DNA of 64,000 nt. Source: Erythrobasidium yunnanense (lineage: Eukaryota > Basidiomycota > Cystobasidiomycetes > Erythrobasidiales > Erythrobasidiaceae). The stretch spans positions 310,001 to 374,000 of the forward strand of contig BCJC01000002.1 of the NCBI GenBank assembly GCA_001600175.1, given 5' to 3'. The notes beneath the pieces were generated by a model, which worked only from the letters and a program-made list of their open reading frames with translations, made no database searches and was not told the origin of the DNA. Positions 23,321-34,309 of this stretch are shown in pieces; positions within the stretch are counted from its first letter, which is position 1, and every line of letters begins with the position of its first letter. A program made the translations under genes and the position numbers.

Positions 23321-24255
23321 TTATGGATCTGTACCGGACATTGCAGCTTCCTGACCCCAGAAGGAGCGGGAGAATCGCATATGCCAATCGCATCTGGAGA
23401 AAGGAGGAACGGACGAAGTGAGCAGATTCTGGCAGCTAAATAATGAGGCACTCACTCATCGCCCTCGTCTCTGATGTGTGCATACCGACCTGGCTCAGTC
23501 TGGCTTTTGATGCCCTTGAGGACTTCCCAGTCGGCACTGCTGTTACACGAACTTACGTGACATTTTCTACCATGTATAGCGATACCAGTCACGAGCGTCG
23601 GCAAGCGCCGTACGAACATATGTCCCGATTCGAGAGGAATTACGAAGATCCATCCTTCGTCTTTGCCCGGCTTAGGATACGTCTTGACTTGCTTAGCCTG
23701 AGTTTTGGCGTTGCCCGCCTTCTTTTCGCACCAGATGTCGCTCAGACTTGATGCTGAAGAACCTTGTCGACTGACTACCTTCTCTGCAAAACCTGCTTTT
23801 GGGTTTTGAGGAGCTTCTAGCACAAGCGAAGACATGCTTTCGGTGTCTATGTCCTTCTTGAGGCATGCTGCAGCAGAGCTTCGCCGCTTGACCGGAGTGT
23901 CTCGTACGACTCCTTTGTTCTCCTCAGGAGCGCTACCCTTAGCTGGCGGTTGACTGACTGCGATGGATGTTCTGCGTGATTCAGGTGGTGTCGATAGAGG
24001 CTTCGGAGCGCTGTGAACATATGCACTCCGCCAGTGTTTCGACCCGCGTCCTCTCCAGATCCCTAGCTCGCTCTTCGGAAGTCCGTCCAACATGCTGTGT
24101 GCTCTTTGGGTACTGCGGTTCGCTCGTTGAGTTAAAAGATAACGGTGACCTTGTGCTTGTATAGCTCTCAAAGTTGAGTCGTGGAGAGCAGAGGGCATTG
24201 GCATTCCGCTCGATCGGATGCCCTTATCAGAGCTTTGCCTTTGTCGTCGGTTCAA
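23321..24255 (-). CDS. Tandem cysteine-tail family, copy C
   Basis: This is a 290-residue protein, exons 23456-24255 and 23321-23393, with a 62-nt phase-2 intron whose acceptor is preceded by a good pyrimidine tract. The N-terminal half is basic and Ser/Arg-rich and includes GRGSKHWRSAYVHS. The module reads GWIFVIPLESGHMFVRRLP, then CHVSSCNSSADWEVLKGI, PGRYAHI and, across the intron, DECDWHMRFSRSF. The first cysteine pair is spaced C-x4-C, and only one cysteine of the second pair is kept, so any metal site has probably diverged. The donor gtgagt again yields an in-frame TGA. It is the most divergent of the three but keeps FVR-x-LP and the intron position. Confidence 0.68.
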
Positions 24256-24440
24256 TAGGCATGACTTTTCCTTTATGATCCTTTCACAGGGATAACCATT
24301 TCACACGTAGCCTCTCCACAGCTGGCCTCCCGGATGGTGTCGCAAAGAAGATGCTTCCAGGATGGTCTTCCAGCCCATAGCATCGCGCCTGTACCGCTTC
24401 GAGCAGAGACCAGGTAGTCTCCTGTGCCTGTGCAAACGCA

Positions 24441-27325
24441 CTACGTATGGAGAAGAGCTATCTGAGCGCTGACACCACTCATGATAGCCTGTATTTCTGC
24501 TACTTGTTGCAGCATATTGTTTTCGCCTTCCCTAGCTCGGCTCGCAGAATTCTGCGCCTCTCTCCATTCCTTTGCTACCAGATCTCGTTGAACGGTATCG
24601 CCTTGGGCATGTAATGCTTTGGACAAGATCGCCAGCGTCCCTATATGTTGCCGCTTGCAGCCGAGATCTTTGTATAGGGCTGCAGCTCGTCGAAGATGTT
24701 CGGCAATCTCGTACTGTATGGCTAGCTTCCCCTGAGGATCTACCGTTTCCTTGTCTTCTTCCAGCTGTCGCAATAGCGCTATTTGGCATTCTGCCTTCAC
24801 CTTGAGCGCGTCGGCCAGAACTTCTATATCGCCGCAGGCCAAAATATCAAACATGACTGCATCTAGGGTACGTAGAGCTCGATCTCCAGCCCTGAGCTGA
24901 CTTTGTACCCGAGCCAGCTGTATTGCAGCTTTTCTGTGGAGCGCGAGTAAGCCTTGTCCATCCGCGGAAGACGACTGATGATAGGCTTGAAAAGCCAAGG
25001 GCAAGGCAAGTGCCGGCTGGGAGGTGTCCTAGACATTGCATGTCAGCCGAGTATGAGCGTCCATGATGTTCGATTGTGCTCACCAATAGCTTTCGCGATC
25101 GCTGAAGGGTACTTTCGACTTCTCCGATCATACCCATCTGTTGTGTGGCTTCATAGCGTGATCCAGCAAGTACAGAAGGCGAGTCTGCAAAACCCTCGAA
25201 CTGGGTCAACGTTGGGAAGGCCGTCCCCGTGACAATGCCTGGCGAGATATTATCGATGAGGCTGATGACCCGAACATAATCGCTGAAGACCCGGTCAGCT
25301 TTCTCACTTGAGCGCGAGCATGAGCAGCTTCACATACTGTCTTCGTGCCTTAAGCCGTAGTACATCGTATATCGCATTCTGCCATGTCCTGACGTTCCTG
25401 ACGTTCATATGCGACTGGCCTGGCAATGCTTCCGCAAGCAATAAAGCTAGTGCAGTATCGTACGCGCCATTCTGAGCCAGCTAGAGAAGCAGTCAGCGAA
25501 ATACAGAAGTAAGAGGCTGGCAGCTTACGTCTTTAGCTCGACCAGCTATCACTGCTATGCGATTGCCTGCAGTAGGATCGATGTCTACCGTCGTGGCATT
25601 CTTAGCCTTCGGTCCCGATGCGATACTTGCGATCATTTGATGCGTTCCAGCGATGTGCCTTGAGCCGAGCATGTCCCAGAGTAGCGCACTGCTTTCCGAC
25701 CAGGCTATAGCGTCCAGCCTGTTCCACTTTAGTCTTCTCAGCTGAGTCTCCACGGGCCCGACTTCTCGGCCCTGCTGCTGAGCGAGCTTCTTTTCCTTCT
25801 TGCGTTCCTTGGCTGACATATTCGTGCGAGTCGTCAAGCTGGTATGGTATAAAGCTTTCGCGCGGAATAGATTATAGGGTAAAGCCGTGAGGGGTATGCG
25901 CGAGGAGAGACCATAGCGGATATCCCAAAGGTGGTCTTGCGGAGGCACATAGCCTCCTGGATCTTCGCGAGCCATGTCGTACGCTGAACCTCCGTTCTCC
26001 TGTGAGTCTACACCCGTCCCACTGGCCAGCGAAACATTGGGATCTTCGAAGTTGATACGCCTCATGATGCTAGTGAGTGCATTGAGTGCTGTCAAGTCGC
26101 CAGCTTGTCTTGCTACCTTCAGGCCTTCATCAATAGCCGTTCTAGCTGCAGACCATTCGTCGAATGTGGCGTGAAGCTCCGCCAGGTTTAGCAAAGCATG
26201 CTGTCGCAAGCCTTTGTTATTTGTCGGTCCGCCCCAGAAGGGGCCTAACTCGTAGTCGAAGAATTTGGCAGCTTCCGAAAAGGTTGCTGAGTAGTCATTC
26301 CGATGTACAGCAGATGTATAGGCTTCGTACGAGTCAACCCGATCTGACAGGGTATGTTTCGATAGAGGCATTCCTTCGGGTGCCGGGAATAGAGTCCGAT
26401 CCGTACTTCGCGGATTTATGGGCTCTGAGCTTGTATAAAGTACCAGATCGCGAATAAGGGCTTCTACTTCGGTGAAAGTCATCAAGTTCAGGGAGAGAAC
26501 ACATCGTCTTAGCCAGCGGGCTAAGGGTGATGATCGGTCCAGGAAGGAGTTGCTGTGAGGCTGGGACAGATGAGTATATTTCAGTGTACCTAATTGCCTG
26601 CATAAGCAGGTGCACTTACATCGTCTAAGTCACCGAGAAGGACCTTGTATTCGCCCATACTCGCCATTAGCTTATCAAACCCGTCTTCTCTAATTGTCGC
26701 GACGTCCGACTGCACTGCATTCTTCAGCTTTGCAGCCAGCTGTTGAGCGGGTGAGGGTGCCGCAGGTATGTTTTGCGAAGATGCGGATCCTGAAGGGCCA
26801 GCTTGAGGTATGGGAGGAGGAAGAGGGGAAGATGAGGCTTCCACCGATAACAGACTACTCCTACGGTTGCGAAGAGCCCTTGTCACGGTGCTAGGCGAAG
26901 TAGACGTTCGCTTCGAACTGCTTCCGCGATGTGATGGGCGTCTTGTTGATTTGGCTTGGGCAGGCGCTTGAGTAGTAGCTGGTAGTACCGTAGCTGGCGC
27001 GTCTGGATCGGCATAGGAGTATGCCAAGTTCGCGAGATCATCCACGAGTAGTGAGAGCCGAACATGAGGAGGAACCACCTGTTTCAAATGGATTAGCCAG
27101 CTGATACCGATACGGCCAACAACGCGGCACCTCGTGAATCTGTTCAGTCAGGTAGCATAAGGCGTTCATCATGAGGTCTTGCGGGAGAACGAGCTTTCGG
27201 GCTTCTGGCTCTTGGAGGTCGAAACCATCTTCGTCCGGTTCGACATCGGTCCTACACAGTGCAAGCACTCCCAGCAGATGAAGCAGCGCAAATTGGTGGG
27301 CCAGAAACGGGCGAGAACTGGTCAT
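24441..27325 (-). CDS. APC5: Anaphase-promoting complex subunit 5
   Basis: APC5 is a TPR scaffold subunit of the APC/C ubiquitin ligase that drives exit from mitosis. The family signature lies at about 26100-26300: a two-helix repeat reading RQHALLNLAELHATFDEWSA then AIDEGLKVARQAGDLTALN, as expected of the APC5 TPR region. Upstream is YEAYTSAVHRNDYSATFSEA and the N-terminal FLAHQFALLHLLGVL helix. Helical repeats continue to the C-terminus (LARVQSQLRAGDRALRTLD, RAAALYKDLGCKRQHI). A Ser/Pro/Arg-rich insert encoded near 26750-26960 is probably disordered. Several short introns divide the gene; their borders are approximate. The start ATG at 27323-27325 sits just ahead of the conserved N-terminal helix. 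Confidence 0.82.
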
Positions 27326-27580
27326 GCTGGGATAGGGGCAGGCATCATACGGAAAGCAAGAAGCAGGAAGCCTCAGATTCGCGTGAACTGTACATGATAT
27401 TTCTAAATGTCAGTGTGCTTTCAAGCGATCATCACTATACAAGCACTTTGCATACTAAAGACACGTTGCCAATTCGGACTTACAAGAGGGGCGTCGGCTT
27501 GCTTACTTCTTACGCTCACTCGAACAGCAATAAAGCAGAACAAACCGCAAGCAGGAGCATCCCATCTCGTCGATACTGCG

Positions 27581-28611
27581 ATGACTGCTACTGCGACTGC
27601 CTGGCAGACCGTCTTGGGCGCCAGCTTTGGGAGAGGAGGGTCTGTCCTGGAAAGAGCTGGACTTGCGCACGCAGCCGGCGCGACGAGACTGGCACGAAGT
27701 TTGCAGCGACATGTTGTACGGACGAATGCATCACATCCGGCTGCTGGAAGAACGGTCGCTTCCCGCCTACGCTTCGCCGACTTTGTTGGCAGAAGCTATG
27801 CGCAATCTCTTTCCCAGCAACAACTGCAACACGGCCTCTCTCCTTCCTTCTTCTCTTCTACGTCCACTCTGCAGCTTTCGAAAGCATCCCGTCTCTCCCA
27901 GTTGCGCCCTCTGGCTCGCCTGCGCTATTCTTCCACTGCAGGCCCTTCGGCGACAGCGTCATCGTCAACAACCACAGACGCTGGTCCTGAAGACACATCA
28001 ATGAAGGGTAGACTGAAAAGCTTGATGAAGAAATACGGCTGGGCAACGGTCGCTGTCTATCTTCTCTTCAGCCTGGTGGATTTCAGCTTGGTCTTCTTCG
28101 CGATCAATCTTCTAGGAGCAGATCATGTTCGCAGAGGTCAGGATTACGTGCTAGACGCTCTAGTGTACGGTACAGAGGGAAGTCGGAAGGTAGGAGATGA
28201 CGGAACAGTCGAAGCTCATGGACTGCTCAGCTTCCTGAAAGATTGGCGGGAGAAGCATAAGCAGATAGATAGGGACAATGCGAAAGATGCAAAGAAGGGC
28301 GGCTCAGGAAGCCTGTGGGCTACAGCGGCGCTCGCATACACGATTCACAAGATCCCGATGCTGCCTGTCAGACTGGCAGCCACCGCTGCAGCCACGCCGG
28401 CGATCGTGAAGTGAGTCGCTAGTCACTATGCTATGATTGAGCGCGAAGTTGCTGATCAGGCGTGACTTTGTCCAGACAACTGCAGAAGTTTGGCTGGAAC
28501 ATCGCTCGCAATCCTATCCCTGAAGCTACACGAGCTAGAGGAGCGAAAGCTATACAAGATCAGAGAGCGAAGCTTGACAGGGCGAGGGCGAAGCACGGTG
28601 ATTGGCTATAG
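27581..28611 (+). CDS. Mitochondrial FAM210/DUF1279 family protein
   Basis: The long N-terminal region is rich in Arg, Ser and Ala (LARSLQRHVVRTN, LARLRYSST), as expected of a mitochondrial targeting sequence. It is followed by the DUF1279 core: LKSLMKKYGWATVAVYLLFS, a membrane-spanning segment continuing LVDFSLVFFAINLLGAD, and later LWATAALAYTIHKIPMLPVR. One phase-2 intron near 28410-28475 joins IVK to QLQKFGWNIARN. The protein ends HGDWL at TAG 28609-28611, about 318 residues. FAM210-type proteins are inner-membrane proteins linked to mitochondrial translation; that role is family knowledge, not visible here. ATG 27581 is the first that opens the targeting sequence. Confidence 0.88.
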
Positions 28612-28770
28612 AAGCGGACATACAGCTGCACCGATCGGTGCTTTGCGATGATACACAAGATCCACCAAGAGCATGAATGAGTTGTTGTAACAATTGTACC
28701 GTTGCTATATAGTCATTTAACGTGGCATTCCCTCTCTCTCCTACGCTGTCGAGTCTAACCGATGCTCCTG

Positions 28771-29439
28771 TCACCGCCTCCGCTCGTTGACACCCGTCGC
28801 TATCCCAGTCTGCGAGTCCAAGAAGACAGGTTCGCCTGCTTCGCCAAGTGCCTGCAACAAGAATGTCAGCCGCAGGATTGGTCACATATCATGATGCTAG
28901 ACCTACCTTGATTTTGGCATATTGATCGGCTCGAATCTGTGCATTCCGATGTTCATCTACCTTCCGCTATGTTTATGCATAAGGGAGAACGAAATCGAGG
29001 AAAAGCGGGAAGTATATTTGCGTCAGCTCGAAGTCGACTCTCAAGAAGCTTGAAGGTTCGCGCGAAGGAGGAGAGGAGGTTCCCTATCGATGTTTCTCAA
29101 AGTCTGTGATCATAGAAAGCAGTGAAAGCTACATACGCGTAGGTCTGGCGATAGAGACTGTGAAAGCGTGACGGATCGAATCATCAGCAATGCTCTGAAT
29201 CCAGGCAATGCAGGGCACTCGCTTTGTAGAACTGTTCATCTGTAGGTGTTGATGCTGTTGTAGCATTCTCAGCCGCTTGAAACATCTGCTCTTCCACAAA
29301 GAGCTACCTCGCATAACACCGTATCCTAGGAAGACAACTACGGTTGACCGTATCAGCGAGGTCCATACATCTCTTGACGTTTGTACTTACTGGCTCCGCC
29401 CCAGAAGGCCGCCTTCGCATATCTTGCAGCTAGAGACAT
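28771..29439 (-). CDS. Small multi-exon gene, possibly mitochondrial, function unknown
   Basis: The gene begins MSLAARYAKAAFWGGA, which has a GT..AG intron after it (donor gtaagt), then RYGVMR. The 3' end is clear: an exon reading RKVDEHRNAQIRADQYAKIK, an intron of about 50 nt with acceptor ttgttgcag, and a last exon reading ALGEAGEPVFLDSQTGIA ending NERRR at the stop 28771-28773. Exons between about 29100 and 29310 are uncertain because several frames are open. The short basic N-terminus and small size fit a mitochondrial inner-membrane or import-associated protein, but no family was recognised. Confidence 0.5.
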
Positions 29440-29676
29440 GTTCGGATCTGGAAGAGCCGGATCGATAGCAATGCATCAACTTGTAAGTAGCTCATAACAG
29501 CTCGCTGAGAACGGGTCCAATACTTTGTGCATTGTAATTAAACAGACAGCTCCCTTGTGGAGCCAGCAACCCTCTATCACATAAACGGATTGAAAGATGT
29601 ACATTTACACAAACAACAACCTTGGACTGCAGTACCTTTTCCTTTCTTTTAGACAAGAGAAGACACTTGGATCCTT

Positions 29677-32600
29677 CTATTCTGTGCCGACGGGTATATC
29701 GTTTGGAGCATTGACCTTGACATCTGGAGCAGCGGCTTGCGTCTGCTGGTACTCCGTATCGTCTCCCTCGAAACGCTTTTGCAATGTCTGCATAAGAGAT
29801 GCCTTGACCTTCTTCTCGACTGCACCTTCTTGCCCTTCGTCGATCTCGAGGTTCTTCTCGGCAAGATCGCCTGAAACCGCGGACTCTGCTGAGACTTGTT
29901 CGTCCAGCGCCAATTTGGTGTCTGCAAGTGCAAGCATATCCTCCTATATGTCACTGTCAGCTTATCATCCATCGCTACGTGCAGTGCCGTGCGACCAACC
30001 TCGATAGTACCTCTTGTAACAAACTTGTAAATAGTAACTTCCTTCGTTTGGCCAAGTCGATAGGCTCGATCTGCATAAGGGAGAGGTAGTAAGTAAGACA
30101 TTGAAGCACCAGACCATGCATGTCTTACCTTGTGCTTGCTTATCGTTGTGCGGATTGAAGTCCATATCCATGATGATGACCACGTTGGCAGCCATCAAAT
30201 TGAGACCCAGACCACCAGCTCTTGTAGATAGCAGGAAGCAAGTGATGGTGTCATCTTCGGTGAACTCGTCAACAAGCCCTTGACGATCATTGACATTGGT
30301 CTGACCGGTCAGAGTAAGGAACTTCATGCCCATAGTCTCGAGGACGAGACCAAGAATTTCGAGGACAGAGACGAACTGACTGAATATGAGAAGTCTGTCT
30401 CCACGAGCCTTGATCTCCGGAATCATCTGCATGAGCTTCTTGACCTTGCCTGCGTCCATCCATTCTTCATTCTTCAGTCCGTATTTGTTGAGGTACTTGT
30501 AGGGCTGAACGAAACGATGCAGCTCAAAGTCGGTCATTAGATCCATGTCTTCCACGCTGCGAATCAAGTATGATTAGTGAGAGACTAAGGAGAAGTCAGT
30601 CACGACGTACATATAGTCAACATTGCGGTCTGCAAACTCCTCTTCCTTCAGACATTCTTTCGCCATCTGCTTGATGAGCTTATCATCGTAGTGTCGTCGG
30701 AAAAGCATAGGATGATTTGCCGCCTTTCGTAGAGCCATAAGGACGTTACTCGTGCTGTTCTCCTGGACTTGCTTGCCCGACTTGACGTTCGCACGACCAC
30801 GCTTTTTCGGCGGAGGCTTAGTGCCATCTGCGGGTGTGGAGGTGCCACTGGGAGCATATTCGACTACCGCTTTCCTGTGCTTCTCCAACGTCTCACGATA
30901 GATGTCTCTCTGTCTGTCGCTCATCTCGCAGTACTCGACCAGCTCGATTTTGGGTGGTAGATCTCGTAGAACTTGAGCCTTCTTCCTCCTCAGAACGAAG
31001 GGTGTCATTACTTGTTTCGCATGGCGGACACGCTGACGAGTGAGCAAGTTCTTGTGCGCATCAGGCGGAACCTTAAAGATCGCACGGAGAGAGTCTTGTG
31101 CATCCGAGAAGATTTTGGGAAGAATAAAGCTAAGGAGGGAGACGAGTTCTTGTAGATTGTTCTGGAGAGGTGTACCGGTAAGAAGCAATCGCCAGCCGAC
31201 TTTGAGCTCCATGAGATCCTTGTATTTCTTACTCTCGGCATTCTTGAGCTGATGCCCTTCATCGAAGACGCAGACCTTGAACTCCATCTTTTTCAGGAAT
31301 TTGCGGTCATCCCCTGAGCCGGTAGCCATGTTATATGTTGTGACCAAAACATCTAGATCTTTCTCTTGCTTCAGGAAGTAGCGTGCATCGACTCGCTCAG
31401 CTTGTGTGCCGTAGTAGGCGTAGACTTTCAGAGATGGAGCGAACTTCTCGAACTCCCGAATCCAGTTATCAAGCGTAGATGACGGGACGACAACCAGATG
31501 TGGACCAGGCTTTTCGGTCTCCTTCAAATGAGCCAGGAAGGCGATGACCTGGATTGTCTTGCCGAGACCTACCGAGAGATTCGCATCAGCCAGGCTTCGC
31601 CGCAGCTATGCTTATTGCTAACTTACCCATCTCATCGGCCAGAATGCAGGAGATGTTCTTCTCGTATAGAAGCTTGAGCCAGTTGACACCAAGCAGTTGA
31701 TAGTTTTTAAGCTTGACGCCTTCTTCAAGAAGTTTCGGTTGTTCGTAGAGGTAGCCTTCGAACGCTTTCTTGACTTCTTCGCTAGCGTCTTGATTCCTAC
31801 TTTGCTGGAGCACGGCTTCCGATATTTCGATCAAAGCGGCACCGACATTTGCGCTCGACTCTGCCGCCAATGTAGGTGTTCCTAGTCTTGATGGCGCAGC
31901 AGACGGTGGTGCTAGCGAGCCGTTGAGAGTGCTGATCTCAGGCTTGACTTCCTCCGTCTTGACTTGCCCATCCTCTACCTTAACTGCTGCCTTGACATCT
32001 TCGGGCTCTACTGAAGGTCGCATAGACTCTGTTGCTTCGACTTTGGTGCCGCCAGTCCAAATAGACAAGATATGCTCCAACTCTTTGCCGATCTCCCTAC
32101 AGCTAGTCAGACATTCGTCCGTCTGGCCGTAGCTGTGCATCAGGTCGACATAGTTATCGAATAGGTTGCCAGAGACACCCTTTCGCTTGCGAAGCTTGCC
32201 TCGAATATCGCTGGGGTTGGCATATGGTCTCATCTCAAGGATGGCATCTGCCTGTTCAGCTTTGCAGCCTAGTGTGGAGGAGAGATCGTCAGTAGATGTG
32301 AGGTTTAGTAGTTGATCTGAATGCCCACCTGTCATCTCCATGAGCTCGGTTGTGGATGTGGTATTGAACCACTCTATAGCTTTCGACTCTCGTTCAGCTT
32401 CAGCTTCCGAACCATCTCCTGCGTCCATATCGTCATCATCATCGTTGTCATCGCCTGACGAATCGTCATTCAAGTTGAGTTCCTCGTCGTCGCTGTCTGA
32501 GTGGCCGCGTCTTCTCCTCTTCTTAGTCGCGGGTGCAGCGACCGGGGTAGCAGCGGCGCCTGACATTTTCTGTTTATGCTCCTGATGCTTCTGGGCCATC

Positions 32601-34309
32601 ATCTGCTGTTGCTGGGTGCGGTGATGCTGTGCAGCTTGGCGTTTCTGGTGTTCCATTCGCTGGTTGACTTGGAGCATGACCCATTGCTGCTGCTGCGCGA
32701 CTGGTAAGGCTAAGACTTGCGCTCGTTCCGGAGGTGATAGCTGGGCGATCAGGATACGGTGCTGCTCTTGCAAGAAATGTTGCTGGCGAGCGATCTCGGT
32801 CTGGCTGGGTTGTTGCGAGCTTGCAGCACCAGCTTGCGGAGCACCAACTCTGAAGACTGGATTTTGACCTGGGAACCGCTGTTGCATGGCTTGTTGCTGT
32901 TGAGTTGGATTATGACTGGCGTAACCGATATAAGGGTTAGCGCTGGCGCCAGTTGCGCCAGGCCTTGTACCTGGTGGAATCATCATCATGCTGCCAGATG
33001 CCTGCTGCTGTCTATTCCAGGCATCCCGCATGCGCTGCTGTGCCTGCGCTTGCTGTGTGTAGTGTTTCTGCTGATCCTGCCCGAGTGCTTGGTAGACCTG
33101 CATCGAGTAGTCCGTCTGCTGATTGGGAGCCAGTTGCAGAAACTGCTGATGCTGCTCTTGCGGGAGTATTTGAAGAGCGCTGAAGCCGATCGAAGGATGG
33201 GTACCTGGTAGAACTGGCGGAGGAGGACCAGCGAGCATCTGACCGTTGAAAGGAGAAACACCTCCCATATTGCCAGGCGTGAGTCCGTTTGGATTGGCAG
33301 CTGACCCAGGAGGGCCGGCCATTTGATGAGGGTGTAACGGGACGTTCGGGTTCAAGGGTGAAGCACCTGGCTGTTGTCCACCTTGCGACTGGGACATATT
33401 CTGATATGCAGCAGAGCCTGGATAAGGAGGAGATTGCGCTGGTGCCGTGTTCTGCCCAGGATAGCGCATCGATGGCTGATATGCTTGAGGTTGACCGGGA
33501 AGAGAGGAGGTAGAGTTTTGTGGACTGAACGCAGGCGGCGAACCAGCTGGAGTGGCAGATTGCTGGCCATTTGCACTGTTTAGGAGTATCTTGAGTGCCG
33601 TCGAGAAGGTTGTATCGAAAGCGCCTTTCGAGTGCTGAAGCGCTTGACGGACTTTGTCTATAGGTACATGAGGGTTCTTGGCCGAGAAAGCGCGTGCACT
33701 CGTTTCGATCATCTTGTCCATCTCCGACATGACTTGTCCGCTCCCGTTGGCATACTGAGGTTGCGCGACGAAAGGATTACCGCCGATGGATGTAGTCGAT
33801 GTAGATGGTGAGAAAGCACCAGTAGCTGGCGACCCAGCTCCCGATCCTACAGAACCTCCGCGAGCGGCGCGAATCTTGTCTCTCATAGTTTCTGGCTGAG
33901 GCGGCTGTTGAGTCGCAATCGCGGGGCTATCCGCTCCAGCTTGGGTAGCTGATGGCTCTGTTGATCCGTTCCTACTAGCTTCGAGGTCGCCTGCGCGTAC
34001 CAAGCGTCTCTTTCCCGTCTGGCCAGCTTCTCCCGCAGGAGCAGCTTCAGCAGCCCCATTCGCGCTGCTACCTTGCCCTGCAGCTTCTCCATTCGTTTGC
34101 TGCTGCTGCGTATTGCCTTGGAAGTCAAAGTTGGGAAGATTGGACTGCTGTTGCTGGCCAGCTAAGCTTGATTCGTACAGCGCTCTGTTGGCAGCGTAAA
34201 CTGATTCTTTGGAAGCATCGTCGGTAGGCTTGGCAGCGTCTGATGCATTCACAGTGGCGGCATTGTTCTTCTGGTCCTGAGTTGGAGCCTCCCCTTGTCC
34301 ATCACTCAT
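29677..34309 (-). CDS. FUN30: Fun30/SMARCAD1-type SNF2 chromatin-remodelling ATPase
   Basis: This nuclear ATP-dependent remodeller is involved in heterochromatin and DNA-end resection in its family. The N-terminal 600 residues are Gln/Asn/Pro-rich, far more than in yeast Fun30. A CUE-like helix pair lies within them (ARAFSAKNPHVPIDKVRQAL, then TALKILL), followed by a basic and then an acidic patch. The ATPase core starts YQLLGVNWLKLLYEKN and continues ILADEM, an intron, and GLGKT (motif I). It has DEGHQLKNAESKKY (motif II, DEGH), LLLTGTPLQNN (III), ALRKAANHPMLFRRHY, LLIFSQFVSVLEIL, LLSTRAGGLGLNL (V) and DRAYRLGQTKEV (VI). Introns interrupt motif I and the C-terminal lobe. It ends DIPVGTE at 29677. 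The start 34309 is the first ATG of the open frame. Confidence 0.93.

Noticed and set aside
23206-23451. 81-codon minus-strand frame as an alternative last exon of copy C
   Set aside because: It would need a 27-nt intron and breaks the match with copies A and B; the 62-nt intron keeps intron position and the following Cys.
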